IMG/VR virus record: IMGVR_UViG_3300021964_000521
Coordinates: 1 to 24,163 of that record
From: a virus
Length of the DNA: 24,163 bases
Strand: one strand, 5' to 3'
The notes under the pieces were generated by a model. It made no database searches. It worked only from the letters and a program-made list of their open reading frames with translations, and had not been told where the DNA came from. Made by a program: the position numbers and the translations under genes. The first letter of the stretch is position 1; every line of letters begins with the position of its first letter. Below, in pieces: positions 16,887 to 23,982 of the stretch.

Positions 16887-18248
16887 TTATTTGTTCAGAT
16901 GTATGTTTTCGCCAGCAACTAAAACGTCTTTGGTGGCGGCAACCGCCACTTCGCCGCCACCAGCAATATTAAAATTCTTTCCAGCGCCAAGCTCAAAATT
17001 TTCGCCAGCAAGAACTTTGTAACCACCAACGGCGAGTGCTCCTAAATTTTTCATAACTGTTTGATTCTTTTCACCACTAACAGTCTCTGAGCTATCACCA
17101 CCAATTGTTGTGTCTTTGTTACCAGATACCATGTGCTTCTGTTCACCACCTATAGTTTCATGATCCTTACCGTTTACTCTGGTTCCTCTTGTGCCTTCTA
17201 CTAAATTTGCTTGGTCTCCCTTCACCTCAAGAATATCGTTTCCTTCAACGTGAGTAACGCGATCACCTTTCACCGTAGTAACTAAATCTCCTTCAACCTC
17301 TTGCACCACATTTCCTTTGACATAAATTCTTGATGTGCCCTCAATAGTAACATCTGAGTCACCTTTGATGAATATTTTTTTATCTTTAAGAAATATTTCA
17401 AAATCTTCACCAACAACCTTTGTAATTCTTTTTCCATCTGCTTGGATTTCTTCAAATGTTCCAGACTTATGATATGTATGAATTCTTTCGTTATTTGGTG
17501 TATCGTCAACCTCAAAAATGTGACCACTTTCTGTCTCTCTTACACTATTATATGGGTACCGAGAGTTGACAGCATCTTGCCCAGAGGCGGCATAATCTGG
17601 TTGCTTATCTCCAAATCTTGGTGCGGGTTCACTCCAATAACTCTTTGCATCATTTGCAGTTCTGGTATATTGAATCGAATCCTTCTTGTCTCGTGAAACA
17701 ACTTCTTGTGCAATGGCGCGAGGCACATCCTCAGTAAGTGTTTCTTTTTTGTTAATTAGAGAGTGGTGAGATTCTGCCGCTTCCCCACGAGCAAGTCGAG
17801 AAACGTCTGGTTCTCCAGTACCAGAAATACTATCATCAGCATAATCAGAAACATCGTCTTGAGATCTTGGATATTTTTTCGATGGATCAGCAAAGCCCTC
17901 ATTGTCATTAAAATGCGATGCTGATTTATCAAAGGGCATGCCACCAACGGAACCAATAATAATTGGTTGCTGACCATCTTCTCCATCTGCAAAAAACCCA
18001 ACTACAACAGAACCTTCAATAAGATTCGTCGGAGAAAAACCAATACCGTTCATCAGCGACCCAGTAGTTGGTTGAATTGGTACAGCCCACGGAAGTTCTT
18101 TTGTAGGAAGAGTTGACTTATCAGCAGTATGGTATCCCATGACACGAACTTTAACACGGCCTAATTGATCGGGATCGACTCGCCCTTCTACTACACCAAC
18201 AAACCAGTAGAAATCTGGGACATTAAAATTTCCTTTAATCAAAGCCAT
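16887..18248 (-). CDS. 5: Baseplate central spike protein, gp5-like, lacking the lysozyme domain
   Basis: The 453-residue protein has a gp5/VgrG-type OB-fold at residues 12-105 (GVVEGRVDPDQLGRVKVRVM, then WAVPIQP and IIIGSVGG). After a polar linker (about 106-240), residues 241-400 form the C-terminal beta-helix, with the eight-residue VxGxxxxx repeat (VEGDLVTTVKGDRVTHVEGN and similar). T4 gp5 (575 residues) carries a lysozyme domain between these parts; here the linker shows no lysozyme catalytic motif and is too short and polar for it. The protein would form the trimeric needle, attached to the gp27-like hub upstream and capped by the PAAR protein downstream. An AAGGA site precedes the ATG. 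Confidence 0.92.
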   Translation of the reverse strand: MALIKGNFNVPDFYWFVGVVEGRVDPDQLGRVKVRVMGYHTADKSTLPTKELPWAVPIQPTTGSLMNGIGFSPTNLIEGSVVVGFFADGEDGQQPIIIGSVGGMPFDKSASHFNDNEGFADPSKKYPRSQDDVSDYADDSISGTGEPDVSRLARGEAAESHHSLINKKETLTEDVPRAIAQEVVSRDKKDSIQYTRTANDAKSYWSEPAPRFGDKQPDYAASGQDAVNSRYPYNSVRETESGHIFEVDDTPNNERIHTYHKSGTFEEIQADGKRITKVVGEDFEIFLKDKKIFIKGDSDVTIEGTSRIYVKGNVVQEVEGDLVTTVKGDRVTHVEGNDILEVKGDQANLVEGTRGTRVNGKDHETIGGEQKHMVSGNKDTTIGGDSSETVSGEKNQTVMKNLGALAVGGYKVLAGENFELGAGKNFNIAGGGEVAVAATKDVLVAGENIHLNK

Positions 18249-18259
18249 TCATTATATCC

Positions 18260-19738
18260 TTATGTTGATTCGGTTCCAAGACTTTCATTAATTCCATTTT
18301 TAACAACTTCCATATACATAACATGATCATCATAATTTATTCGGTGATGTATAGAGGATATTAAATATCTTCCAGAAAGCATCTCATCATATATATCTCC
18401 AGCCGCGTCTGTTAGTTTTTCTCCAACAGATGGATATAAGATATCAATACAAGCTCCAACTTCAATGTCAGTTCTTCCAGGGACTGTTACTTCAAATGTA
18501 AATTGATCAAAGCCAGTTAAATAACCAAGTCGTTGTCCAGACCTAGAAAGTTTATTTACATTGGTTGAAGTATAAGCATCGGTGCTGGGATTTGTTTCAA
18601 ACATGTTTCCAGAAGAAGGTACGACATCATCTGCCGAGATATCACCAAATCTATTAAGATCGGTTGCTTTCCACACTCGCCTAGAAAATGGATTTGGTGC
18701 GGTGTTATATGGTATTGGAATACCGCCACCAGTGTGTTTATAATCGTCCCAGTTTTTCATTAAATCAAAAGTAAATTCTCTAATTTTTTTAGTACTAAAC
18801 TCATAAGACATAACGCTATTTGCTAAAGCACCAGAATTATAATATTTTAAAATATCAATTCTAGACGCCACTTTCATATCGTTTATTTTTGTATAAGTTT
18901 CTGGTAACAAGTTGCCAGTGTAATTATCAGAAAGATTTCTTCTTGGAATATCTTTCATCGATTCTGGTAAGAAATTATACTCATCAAAACTTTCTCTTCT
19001 GTCTACGTTCCATTCAAGAGAAGTAAAATAAAAACCTTTATTCGACTCATAAAAAAGAAATGAAGGAGAGTTCAAAGAATTTCCCACAGTGTTTTTTGCA
19101 ATGTAATTCAAATTTTGAAATGGTGTCCAATAGTTTGAGATATAAGTAATCGTGTTCCCGTGTTTAGAATTATTATCCATATCTCCGACATAAAGAGGTG
19201 TGCTATTATTAGTTCCTCGGTTAAGAGCTTCAATTCTTTTTAGGCGAGTTGAGTTATCGTTGTCAATTTTTTCTATGTGGTCGTCGTAAATACGTTTTGC
19301 TAAAGTTGCAGTGTCACCAGAAAATCGATTGGTTAAATAGGTGGTTTTATCTCTATAGGTTTCTAAAGAAGTAAAGCACAACTTATAAATGGCTTCTCTG
19401 TCACCATTCAATATCATATTGCTTACTTTATATAACTGGAAAGACTTGTATATTAAATTTCCCCATTCATTTTCAAGTTGTGCAGTTCTAAGTTTAAGAG
19501 TGATTATTTCAGTTCCATAAATTGGAAATTTTTCTATCGCATTGATAGCATCTGTTATAACTATATCACCATACATTGTAGGAGAAAAAACATCTTCATA
19601 AAGATTAATTTCCACCACCATAGTTTTCAAATCAAAAACAGCACCAGTGCTATTACTGGTTGTTTCAGCATCATTTTTTGGTTGATATAATAGAACTTCT
19701 TCTATTATGGTCTCACCAGCAGTTCCTTTGAATCCCAT
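18260..19738 (-). CDS. 27: Baseplate hub protein, gp27-like
   Basis: The 492-residue protein lies between gp53 and the gp5-like spike. Its N-terminal half has EINLYEDVFSPTMYGDIVIT and KFPIYGTEIITLKLRT, a beta-barrel pattern of hub proteins that form the ring on which the gp5 trimer sits. The C-terminus has RTDIEVGACIDILYPSVGEK then GRYLISSIHHRINYDDHVMY, comparable to the [20 protein letters not shown] end of T4 gp27 (391 residues). T4 gp27 trimers link the tube to the spike. The start overlaps the gp53 stop as TAATG, and the spike gene follows after 11 bases. Pairwise similarity to T4 gp27 is weak by eye; the call relies on the C-terminal pattern and position. Confidence 0.72.
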   Translation of the reverse strand: MGFKGTAGETIIEEVLLYQPKNDAETTSNSTGAVFDLKTMVVEINLYEDVFSPTMYGDIVITDAINAIEKFPIYGTEIITLKLRTAQLENEWGNLIYKSFQLYKVSNMILNGDREAIYKLCFTSLETYRDKTTYLTNRFSGDTATLAKRIYDDHIEKIDNDNSTRLKRIEALNRGTNNSTPLYVGDMDNNSKHGNTITYISNYWTPFQNLNYIAKNTVGNSLNSPSFLFYESNKGFYFTSLEWNVDRRESFDEYNFLPESMKDIPRRNLSDNYTGNLLPETYTKINDMKVASRIDILKYYNSGALANSVMSYEFSTKKIREFTFDLMKNWDDYKHTGGGIPIPYNTAPNPFSRRVWKATDLNRFGDISADDVVPSSGNMFETNPSTDAYTSTNVNKLSRSGQRLGYLTGFDQFTFEVTVPGRTDIEVGACIDILYPSVGEKLTDAAGDIYDEMLSGRYLISSIHHRINYDDHVMYMEVVKNGINESLGTEST

Positions 19739-20250
19739 TACGCTATTGCCACCTCAAAATCTTTTATAAAGTCTGTCAAAGCAGTTGCTTTTAATAGATT
19801 TATCTGAGATTTTTCTGAATTTAAACCAGACTCATATTCATAATTTGTAACTGGTTCAATATCTCCAGAAGCAATGAGTGCTTCATCATAATCTACAATA
19901 AGATTTGTTTCATGATCTATGTAATGATGAGGCTCCCTAAGATTATTTTCTCCGTACTTATCCACCGCATAATCATATAAAACATCGTCTGACATAGGCC
20001 ATTCTGTATAAATATTAACGATATTATTGACAAGAAGGATTGTCCAATAATATTTTACGTTCCCATAAATACGATAGGAAACTTCATCTGGTGTTTCACC
20101 ATTCTGAACAAAATATGGCTCTAAAATATTTGCTTGCACAATATTTCTTACTGGATGTGCTCTAGCAAAGATATCGGTTATTAGTGTGCGGTTTACTTTA
20201 TCAAGAGGATAAATTAAATCTTTTCTAAACGGTTTAAAGAAATTAGACAT
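19738..20250 (-). CDS. 53: Baseplate wedge subunit gp53
   Basis: The 170-residue protein matches the gp53 family: TLITDIFARAHPVRN, then YFVQNGETPDEVSYRIYGNV (about residues 66-85), then YYWTILLVNNIVNIYTEWPM, comparable to T4 gp53 PRPEELANAIYGNPQLYWVL. In T4, gp53 locks neighbouring wedges together around the hub in complex with gp6 and gp25. It overlaps both neighbours by one base (TAATG at each end), so its synthesis is probably coupled to theirs. No Shine-Dalgarno is needed to explain its start. Confidence 0.93.
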   Translation of the reverse strand: MSNFFKPFRKDLIYPLDKVNRTLITDIFARAHPVRNIVQANILEPYFVQNGETPDEVSYRIYGNVKYYWTILLVNNIVNIYTEWPMSDDVLYDYAVDKYGENNLREPHHYIDHETNLIVDYDEALIASGDIEPVTNYEYESGLNSEKSQINLLKATALTDFIKDFEVAIA

Positions 20251-21374
20251 TATAGGCCACCCACCACAACAGTATTTCCATCACTGTCTACTCTTGTTCC
20301 ATCCAACGCAACACGATTTGAAGTGAGAGTTTCAAGTTCAGTAAAGGAAAGGTTTATTGTAATTTCAGATGGGATACCGAGAGTTCCCTTGATTGAATTA
20401 AAACTTTCACTACCTCCGTATGTAATTTTCATATCGGTAAGAACACACGAGGAAATTCTGTTAACGTGTTCATTTACTCTATCCTTGTAACGATATTCAA
20501 TATTAAATTCCCCAGGAAACGCTAGGAAAAACCCGCTCTCAACTCTGGTGGGGTGCATGTTTGTTTTAAACAAATCTATGATAGCCCTAACTTGATTATA
20601 TTCAGCTTGACTTCTAGGAACAAAATCAAAATTAAAACCAAACTTTCTAAATGCCATACTTGTGAAAAGCTGTTCTTTGTATGGGTTTGCGACCTTTTTA
20701 GATGTTGCCGCCGCCGCACCAGAAACATTTGCATCAACCCCAAGTGCTTTTGGTACAGATGCCGCCGCTATAATAGCGCTTCTTGCAACAAAAGACCCAG
20801 CGTTCCCAGCAGTTTCTAACAGACTATCAGCATTTAGTCCAGTTTCTGCTATTTTTCCAGCGATAGTGCCAATATCTTCTTCATTATAGTTGGCAACATA
20901 TTGTGTGACTATTGGTTGTGGTATATGAAGTTGTACCACCGCTCCAAGTCTTTCTGTTGAATATGCGTCAGAAACTAGGTCACCAGCCGCATAACCAGCC
21001 GCCGCGCCAGCCGCTGTTCCGACCAACTTACCAACAAAACTACCACCAAATTGCCCAGCCGCATAGTTTCCAAGGGCACCACCACCAATAGCTCCCGCCG
21101 CACCCAAAACTGCCGAAGCGTTGTCAGTAAAAAGTCTTGCTTCTTGTGCATACTGATCTTCTAAGTCAGTCTGACTAGCGGCAACAGCCCTTGTATAATC
21201 TGGATTGCCATTTTGTGGAGATCTTGTTACTTGACCTTCAACACGCCTATTAAAAAAGAAAACAACAGAGTGTGGAGAATCTTGATCGGCAACTTCTAAC
21301 GGATATCTATAAAGTTGGGGATAATTACTACCACCCCCAATTGTGACACCCCTTCTTACGTCTAAAACCGCCAT
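20250..21374 (-). CDS. Baseplate tail-tube junction protein (gp48/gp54 family)
   Basis: The 374-residue protein is the first gene of the leftward unit. Its C-terminal domain has NPYKEQLFTSMAFRKFGFNF, FVPRSQAEYNQVRAIIDLFK, SGFFLAFPGEFNIEYRY and SCVLTDMKITYGGSESF (about residues 230-340), the tube-like fold pattern of the marine T4-like baseplate tube cap/initiator proteins. T4 uses gp48 and gp54 for these two adjacent layers; I cannot tell which this is. Residues 86-131 are an unusual Gly/Ala-rich stretch with GxxxG spacing (GAAGAIGGGALGNYAAGQFG). The leader contains AAGGG as a possible ribosome binding site about 11 bases before the ATG, and a late promoter lies just upstream. Confidence 0.75.
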   Translation of the reverse strand: MAVLDVRRGVTIGGGSNYPQLYRYPLEVADQDSPHSVVFFFNRRVEGQVTRSPQNGNPDYTRAVAASQTDLEDQYAQEARLFTDNASAVLGAAGAIGGGALGNYAAGQFGGSFVGKLVGTAAGAAAGYAAGDLVSDAYSTERLGAVVQLHIPQPIVTQYVANYNEEDIGTIAGKIAETGLNADSLLETAGNAGSFVARSAIIAAASVPKALGVDANVSGAAAATSKKVANPYKEQLFTSMAFRKFGFNFDFVPRSQAEYNQVRAIIDLFKTNMHPTRVESGFFLAFPGEFNIEYRYKDRVNEHVNRISSCVLTDMKITYGGSESFNSIKGTLGIPSEITINLSFTELETLTSNRVALDGTRVDSDGNTVVVGGL

Positions 21375-21381
21375 ATATAAG
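21374..21381 (+). promoter_or_regulatory. Possible rightward late promoter element (TATATAAG)
   Basis: TATATAAG resembles the late element TATAAATA loosely and lies 34 bases before the gp4 start, a suitable distance for a short leader. It overlaps the start codon of the leftward first gene. The match is imperfect, so this is a candidate only. Confidence 0.25.
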
Positions 21382-21408
21382 GTACCCTTAAATTATTTTT
21401 TATTTCTC

Positions 21409-21416
21409 TATTTATA
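21409..21416 (-). promoter_or_regulatory. Late promoter element (TATAAATA) for the leftward baseplate operon
   Basis: The minus strand carries an exact TATAAATA here, 34 bases before the ATG at 21374. T4 late promoters use this sequence as their only core element, recognised by the phage late sigma gp55 with gp33 and the gp45 clamp. Transcription would start near 21402 and give a leader of about 28 bases that includes AAGGG. Its last base on the plus strand is the A of the gp4 start codon. Position before a long co-directional baseplate gene series supports function. Confidence 0.7.
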
Positions 21417-21865
21417 TGGTTTATCGAAAAGATTTGCACCAAGGTAGGTTTATACCAGAAAATATTTCAAAATACGTTGGAGATTATCGAAATATCTTTT
21501 ATCGTTCTGGATATGAACTTAAATTTATGAAATGGTGCGACAAAAATCCAGCAGTTTTAGAATGGGGATCTGAGGAAATAGTAATTCCATATCGATCTCC
21601 CATAGACAACCGCATTCACCGTTATTTTGTAGATTTTTATATTAAAATTCAAGAAAAAAATGGTAAACTATCTAAGTATTTAGTCGAAGTAAAACCATCC
21701 CGTTTTGCTCAAGAACCCAAGATACCAAAAAGAAAAACAAAAAGGTTCATTGAAGAAGTTAAACAGTGGGGTGTGAATCAATCAAAGTGGAAAAGCGCAA
21801 AAGAGTTTTGTAAAGATCGCGGTTGGCAGTTTATAATTGTTACCGAAAAAGAACTTGGCTTATAA
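21416..21865 (+). CDS. 4: Head completion protein gp4 (TnsA-like nuclease fold)
   Basis: The 149-residue protein matches T4 gp4 (also called 50/65, about 150 residues): NIFYRSGYELKFMKWCDKNP, then VLEWGSEEIVIPYRSPIDNR, then IHRYFVDFYIKI and YLVEVKP. The last segments resemble the TnsA N-terminal endonuclease family, with E34, D73, and the E91-x-K93 pair as candidate catalytic residues. In T4, gp4 is needed to finish the filled head before tail joining. The start at 21416 fits the usual short family N-terminus. No Shine-Dalgarno sequence is visible upstream. It is the first gene of the rightward unit. Confidence 0.93.
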   Translation: MVYRKDLHQGRFIPENISKYVGDYRNIFYRSGYELKFMKWCDKNPAVLEWGSEEIVIPYRSPIDNRIHRYFVDFYIKIQEKNGKLSKYLVEVKPSRFAQEPKIPKRKTKRFIEEVKQWGVNQSKWKSAKEFCKDRGWQFIIVTEKELGL

Positions 21866-21868
21866 ATA
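21861..21868 (+). promoter_or_regulatory. T4-type late promoter element (TATAAATA) at the start of the next gene
   Basis: The sequence TATAAATACAGCATGG holds an exact late element whose end lies 4 bases before the ATG at 21873. It overlaps the gp4 stop codon (TTA TAA). A transcript from here would begin at or next to the start codon. The gene has no Shine-Dalgarno sequence. Position and sequence parallel the element before gp25. Confidence 0.5.
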
Positions 21869-21872
21869 CAGC

Positions 21873-22445
21873 ATGGAAAATATATTCGAATCTATTAGCC
21901 AAAAAGCTGGCGATACTGAGCGTTCGTATCAGTGGTATGTTGCGAACATTAAAAAGTTAGCTGGGAACATTCGTTCACCACAATCTGTGTACACATCAGA
22001 TCTTGGTGAGCTTACTGGTGTTTTGGAGCCAGGAAATTTGTACATGTATATGTACGATCCGAAATATAAAAAGAAACTGCCGTACTATGACACGTTTCCC
22101 CTGTGTTTTCCCTTTAAAGAAGATAGTAAAGGGTTTACTGGTTTAAACTTACACTACCTTCCACCGATGTTACGCGCACAGCTTTTTGGTAAATTGCTAG
22201 AATATACGGATAGCACAACACTGATGGAAGACACAAAGATTATGGCAAAATGGGAATTATTAGAAAACTATTCAAAATTTCCAGAGACAGTTCCAACTGT
22301 TAAAAAATATCTTTACAACAATGTAAAATCAAGATTTTTAAAAATTAATCCACTACATTGGAAGGCGTCACTATTTTTACCATTAGCAAACTTTGAGAAA
22401 GCTTCAAACCAACAAGTGTGGAGAGAATCAAGGGATATGCTATAA
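21873..22445 (+). CDS. Conserved T4-like phage protein of unknown function (190 aa), possibly packaging-related
   Basis: I chose ATG at 21873 because the longer frame from 21837 would run deep into gp4 and give an atypical N-terminus; from 21873 the protein reads MENIFESISQKAGDTERSYQ. Its core PGNLYMYMYDPKYKKKLPYY, then DTFPLCFPF and GFTGLNLHYLPPMLRAQLF (about residues 60-120), is a pattern I associate with a conserved protein of marine T4-like phages. The C-terminus NPLHWKASLFLPLANFEKAS fits the same family. T4 has gene 2 (DNA end protector) next to gene 4, so a gp2-like role is conceivable, but I cannot show similarity. The stop overlaps the next start as TAATG. Confidence 0.7.
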   Translation: MENIFESISQKAGDTERSYQWYVANIKKLAGNIRSPQSVYTSDLGELTGVLEPGNLYMYMYDPKYKKKLPYYDTFPLCFPFKEDSKGFTGLNLHYLPPMLRAQLFGKLLEYTDSTTLMEDTKIMAKWELLENYSKFPETVPTVKKYLYNNVKSRFLKINPLHWKASLFLPLANFEKASNQQVWRESRDML

Positions 22446-23098
22446 TGGGAATTTTAGATGATTTTCTAAACGGTTTCTTCGGCGGTTCTGGCGGTAATTC
22501 TGGAACCGTAGACACTGGAATTACTGGTAAAGGATCTGCACTAGATTCATTTATTTCAGCAGTAAGAACAAAAGACTTTCAAAGGACAGAAAGATTCCGC
22601 GTTGTTATATCTCCACCACCAGCATCTGGTGTTGATCTAAATGCAACTAAAGATGTAGCCTTAATGGTAGAGGAGTGTAATATACCTGGTCTAATTCTAC
22701 AGAATCGTGCCGTCAAATATAATAATAGAACCCAGTATCAACCAACAGCATTAGATTTTTTGGGTCAAGAAGCAACTTTTGTATTTTATTTGCAGTCCGA
22801 TTGGACACAGAGAAATATGATTGAAACTTGGATAAATTATTGCGTTGATCCAAAAACAAGAGAAGTTGGGTATAAGGATGACATCATCGGTGAGATTAAA
22901 ATATACCCAGTAAATAGAAAAGGCGAAGATGCAAAAAATCCCAATAATCAATCTATTTACTATACGCTTCATCGGGCATTTCCAAGATCGATTAGTGTAA
23001 TGCCGATGTCACAGGGAACCAGTGGTGTTGCTAGAACAACAGCAACGTTTACGTTTGATTCATGGTCATCAGATGTTATTGATGGCAGTAAAAAATAA
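22445..23098 (+). CDS. 19: Tail tube protein, gp19 family
   Basis: The start is placed at ATG 22445 (MGILDDFLNGFFGGSGG), coupled by TAATG to the upstream stop and with AAGGG about 10 bases before; a frame start at 22418 lies inside the upstream gene. The 217-residue protein has a Gly-rich N-terminus (about 10-30), then the tube-protein pattern: DFQRTERFRVVISPPP, ECNIPGLILQNRAVKYNN, TFVFYLQSDWTQRNMIETWI, and a C-terminal ATFTFDSWSSDV. T4 gp19 is 163 residues, so this one is longer at the N-terminus. Because it lies beside gp26 and apart from any sheath gene in this window, it may be a second tube-like paralogue acting at the baseplate end (a gp54-type initiator) rather than the main tube subunit. 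Confidence 0.78.
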   Translation: MGILDDFLNGFFGGSGGNSGTVDTGITGKGSALDSFISAVRTKDFQRTERFRVVISPPPASGVDLNATKDVALMVEECNIPGLILQNRAVKYNNRTQYQPTALDFLGQEATFVFYLQSDWTQRNMIETWINYCVDPKTREVGYKDDIIGEIKIYPVNRKGEDAKNPNNQSIYYTLHRAFPRSISVMPMSQGTSGVARTTATFTFDSWSSDVIDGSKK

Positions 23099-23115
23099 TT
23101 TATGGAGAATTTATA

Positions 23116-23805
23116 ATGCCGTTACCGCAAATTATGCACCCAACATTTGAAATTAAAGTTCCATCAACGGGTGAAAAATATACCGCAAGACCGTTTTTGG
23201 TAAAAGAAGAAAAAATATTAATTATGGCAAGTAGCTCAGATGATACCAGAGACATGATCAGAGCGTGTGTCCAAATTGTAACGAACTGTACATTTGGAGA
23301 ACTTGATGCATCGAAGCTGGCAATTTTTGATCTTCAGAAAGTTTTTCTAGAAATCAAATGCCAATCTTCTGGATCAAAACAAAACTTCACTTTGACTTGT
23401 GGTAACTGTGACGATAGTATTGACTACGAATTAGATCTGAGCACGTTGGAAATTAAAAATCTAGAGAACGCCAAAAATAACAAAGTTCAAGTGGATGATA
23501 ATATGGTGATCTTTTTGAAGTATCCATCATCAATGAATCTTGTTGATTATGACGATGATGAAAACATGTTAGTGGCATGTGGAATTGAAGAAATTTATTA
23601 CGGGGATGAAAGATATACTTTAGAAGAAGAAACTATAGGCGAGATTATTAACTTTATTGATAATCTTCCTGTTACCGCTCTTGATAAAATTAAAAAATAT
23701 TTCTTTAAATCACCATTTATGGAGCACATAGTCGAATACAAATGTAAGGGTTGCGACAAAGATAATATTGTCTCAATTAACGGGTACGAAAATTTTTTCG
23801 GTTAA
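23116..23805 (+). CDS. 26: Baseplate hub assembly protein gp26 (0-frame product)
   Basis: The 229-residue protein fits the T4 gp26 baseplate family (T4 gp26 is 208 residues). It starts MPLPQIMHPTFEIKVPSTGE and has RPFLVKEEKILIMASSS, two CxxC pairs (CGNC at 95-98, CKGC at 210-213) that could form a zinc ribbon, and a C-terminus IDNLPVTALDKIKKYFFKSP. T4 gp26 takes part in hub assembly. A GGAG ribosome binding site lies 8 bases before the ATG. The final codons contain a -1 slippery sequence leading into an open frame of 60 more codons, so part of the product may be longer. It directly precedes a possible tape-measure gene, the usual site of tail-assembly chaperone genes. Confidence 0.85.
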   Translation: MPLPQIMHPTFEIKVPSTGEKYTARPFLVKEEKILIMASSSDDTRDMIRACVQIVTNCTFGELDASKLAIFDLQKVFLEIKCQSSGSKQNFTLTCGNCDDSIDYELDLSTLEIKNLENAKNNKVQVDDNMVIFLKYPSSMNLVDYDDDENMLVACGIEEIYYGDERYTLEEETIGEIINFIDNLPVTALDKIKKYFFKSPFMEHIVEYKCKGCDKDNIVSINGYENFFG

Positions 23806-23978
23806 CTCTTTCTCAAGACACCTTGGAGAACTTTTTTAAAACAAATTTTCTACTTACACATGAACACAATTATAGCGTAGAGTCAGTAGAAGATATGATA
23901 CCTTGGGAAAGAGAAGTTATAGTAAACATGTTATTAACTCACCTAAAAAATAAGGCCGAGAGGAACAAACTAAGGTAA
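23781..23978 (+). CDS. Start-less -1 frame extension of gp26 (predicted frameshift product end)
   Basis: In the -1 frame relative to gp26, an open frame runs from the base after an in-frame stop at 23778-23780 to TAA at 23976-23978. It reads RLTLSQDTLENFFKTNF, then EHNYSVESVEDMIPWEREVI and VNMLLTHLKNKAE, a protein-like sequence with a helical, charged end. It has no plausible start: the first ATG (23895) would give only 27 residues, and no Shine-Dalgarno sequence precedes it or the TTG at 23823. Entry from gp26 by -1 frameshifting at 23790-23796 would give a 287-residue fusion (227 gp26 residues plus 60). The next gene starts 4 bases after its stop, so the region is used as coding space. Confidence 0.68.
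   Translation, partial: RVRKFFRLTLSQDTLENFFKTNFLLTHEHNYSVESVEDMIPWEREVIVNMLLTHLKNKAERNKLR
23790..23796 (+). other. Putative -1 ribosomal frameshift slippery heptamer (A AAT TTT)
   Basis: In the gp26 reading frame the codons are GAA AAT TTT TTC GGT TAA, so the heptamer A AAT TTT has the canonical X XXY YYZ form. It lies 9 codon-bases upstream of the gp26 stop region and within the only window (23781-23805) where both frames are open. Slippage replaces the last two gp26 residues by the extension. Confidence 0.65.
23810..23830 (+). promoter_or_regulatory. Possible hairpin downstream of the slippery site
   Basis: TTCTCAAG and CTTGGAGAA can pair as an eight-base-pair stem with one bulged G and an ACAC loop. 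The stem starts 13 bases after the heptamer, somewhat farther than the usual 5-9, so a stimulatory role is possible but not certain. A pseudoknot partner was not identified. Confidence 0.35.
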
Positions 23979-23982
23979 TAAA

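Noticed and set aside
17100-17370. Short-period repetition in the DNA that could be read as a repeat array
   Set aside because: It is the coding of the eight-residue VxGxxxxx beta-helix of the gp5-like spike; there are no identical DNA repeats or spacers as in CRISPR.
20007-20014. Exact TATAAATA on the plus strand
   Set aside because: It lies inside gp53 on the antisense strand, where no rightward gene follows, and is explained by coding for Asn-Ile-Tyr-Thr on the minus strand.
21837-21872. Upstream ATG giving 12 extra residues to the gene after gp4
   Set aside because: It overlaps the gp4 coding end, has no ribosome binding site, and the following ATG at 21873 gives a natural N-terminus.
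22418-22444. Upstream ATG giving 9 extra residues to the tail-tube protein
   Set aside because: It lies in the preceding gene; the ATG at 22445 is coupled by TAATG and has AAGGG at suitable distance.
23102-23116. Four-codon upstream ORF (ATG GAG AAT TTA TAA) overlapping the gp26 start as TAATG
   Set aside because: Its start overlaps the GGAG that serves as the gp26 ribosome binding site, and it has no site of its own; most likely coincidental.
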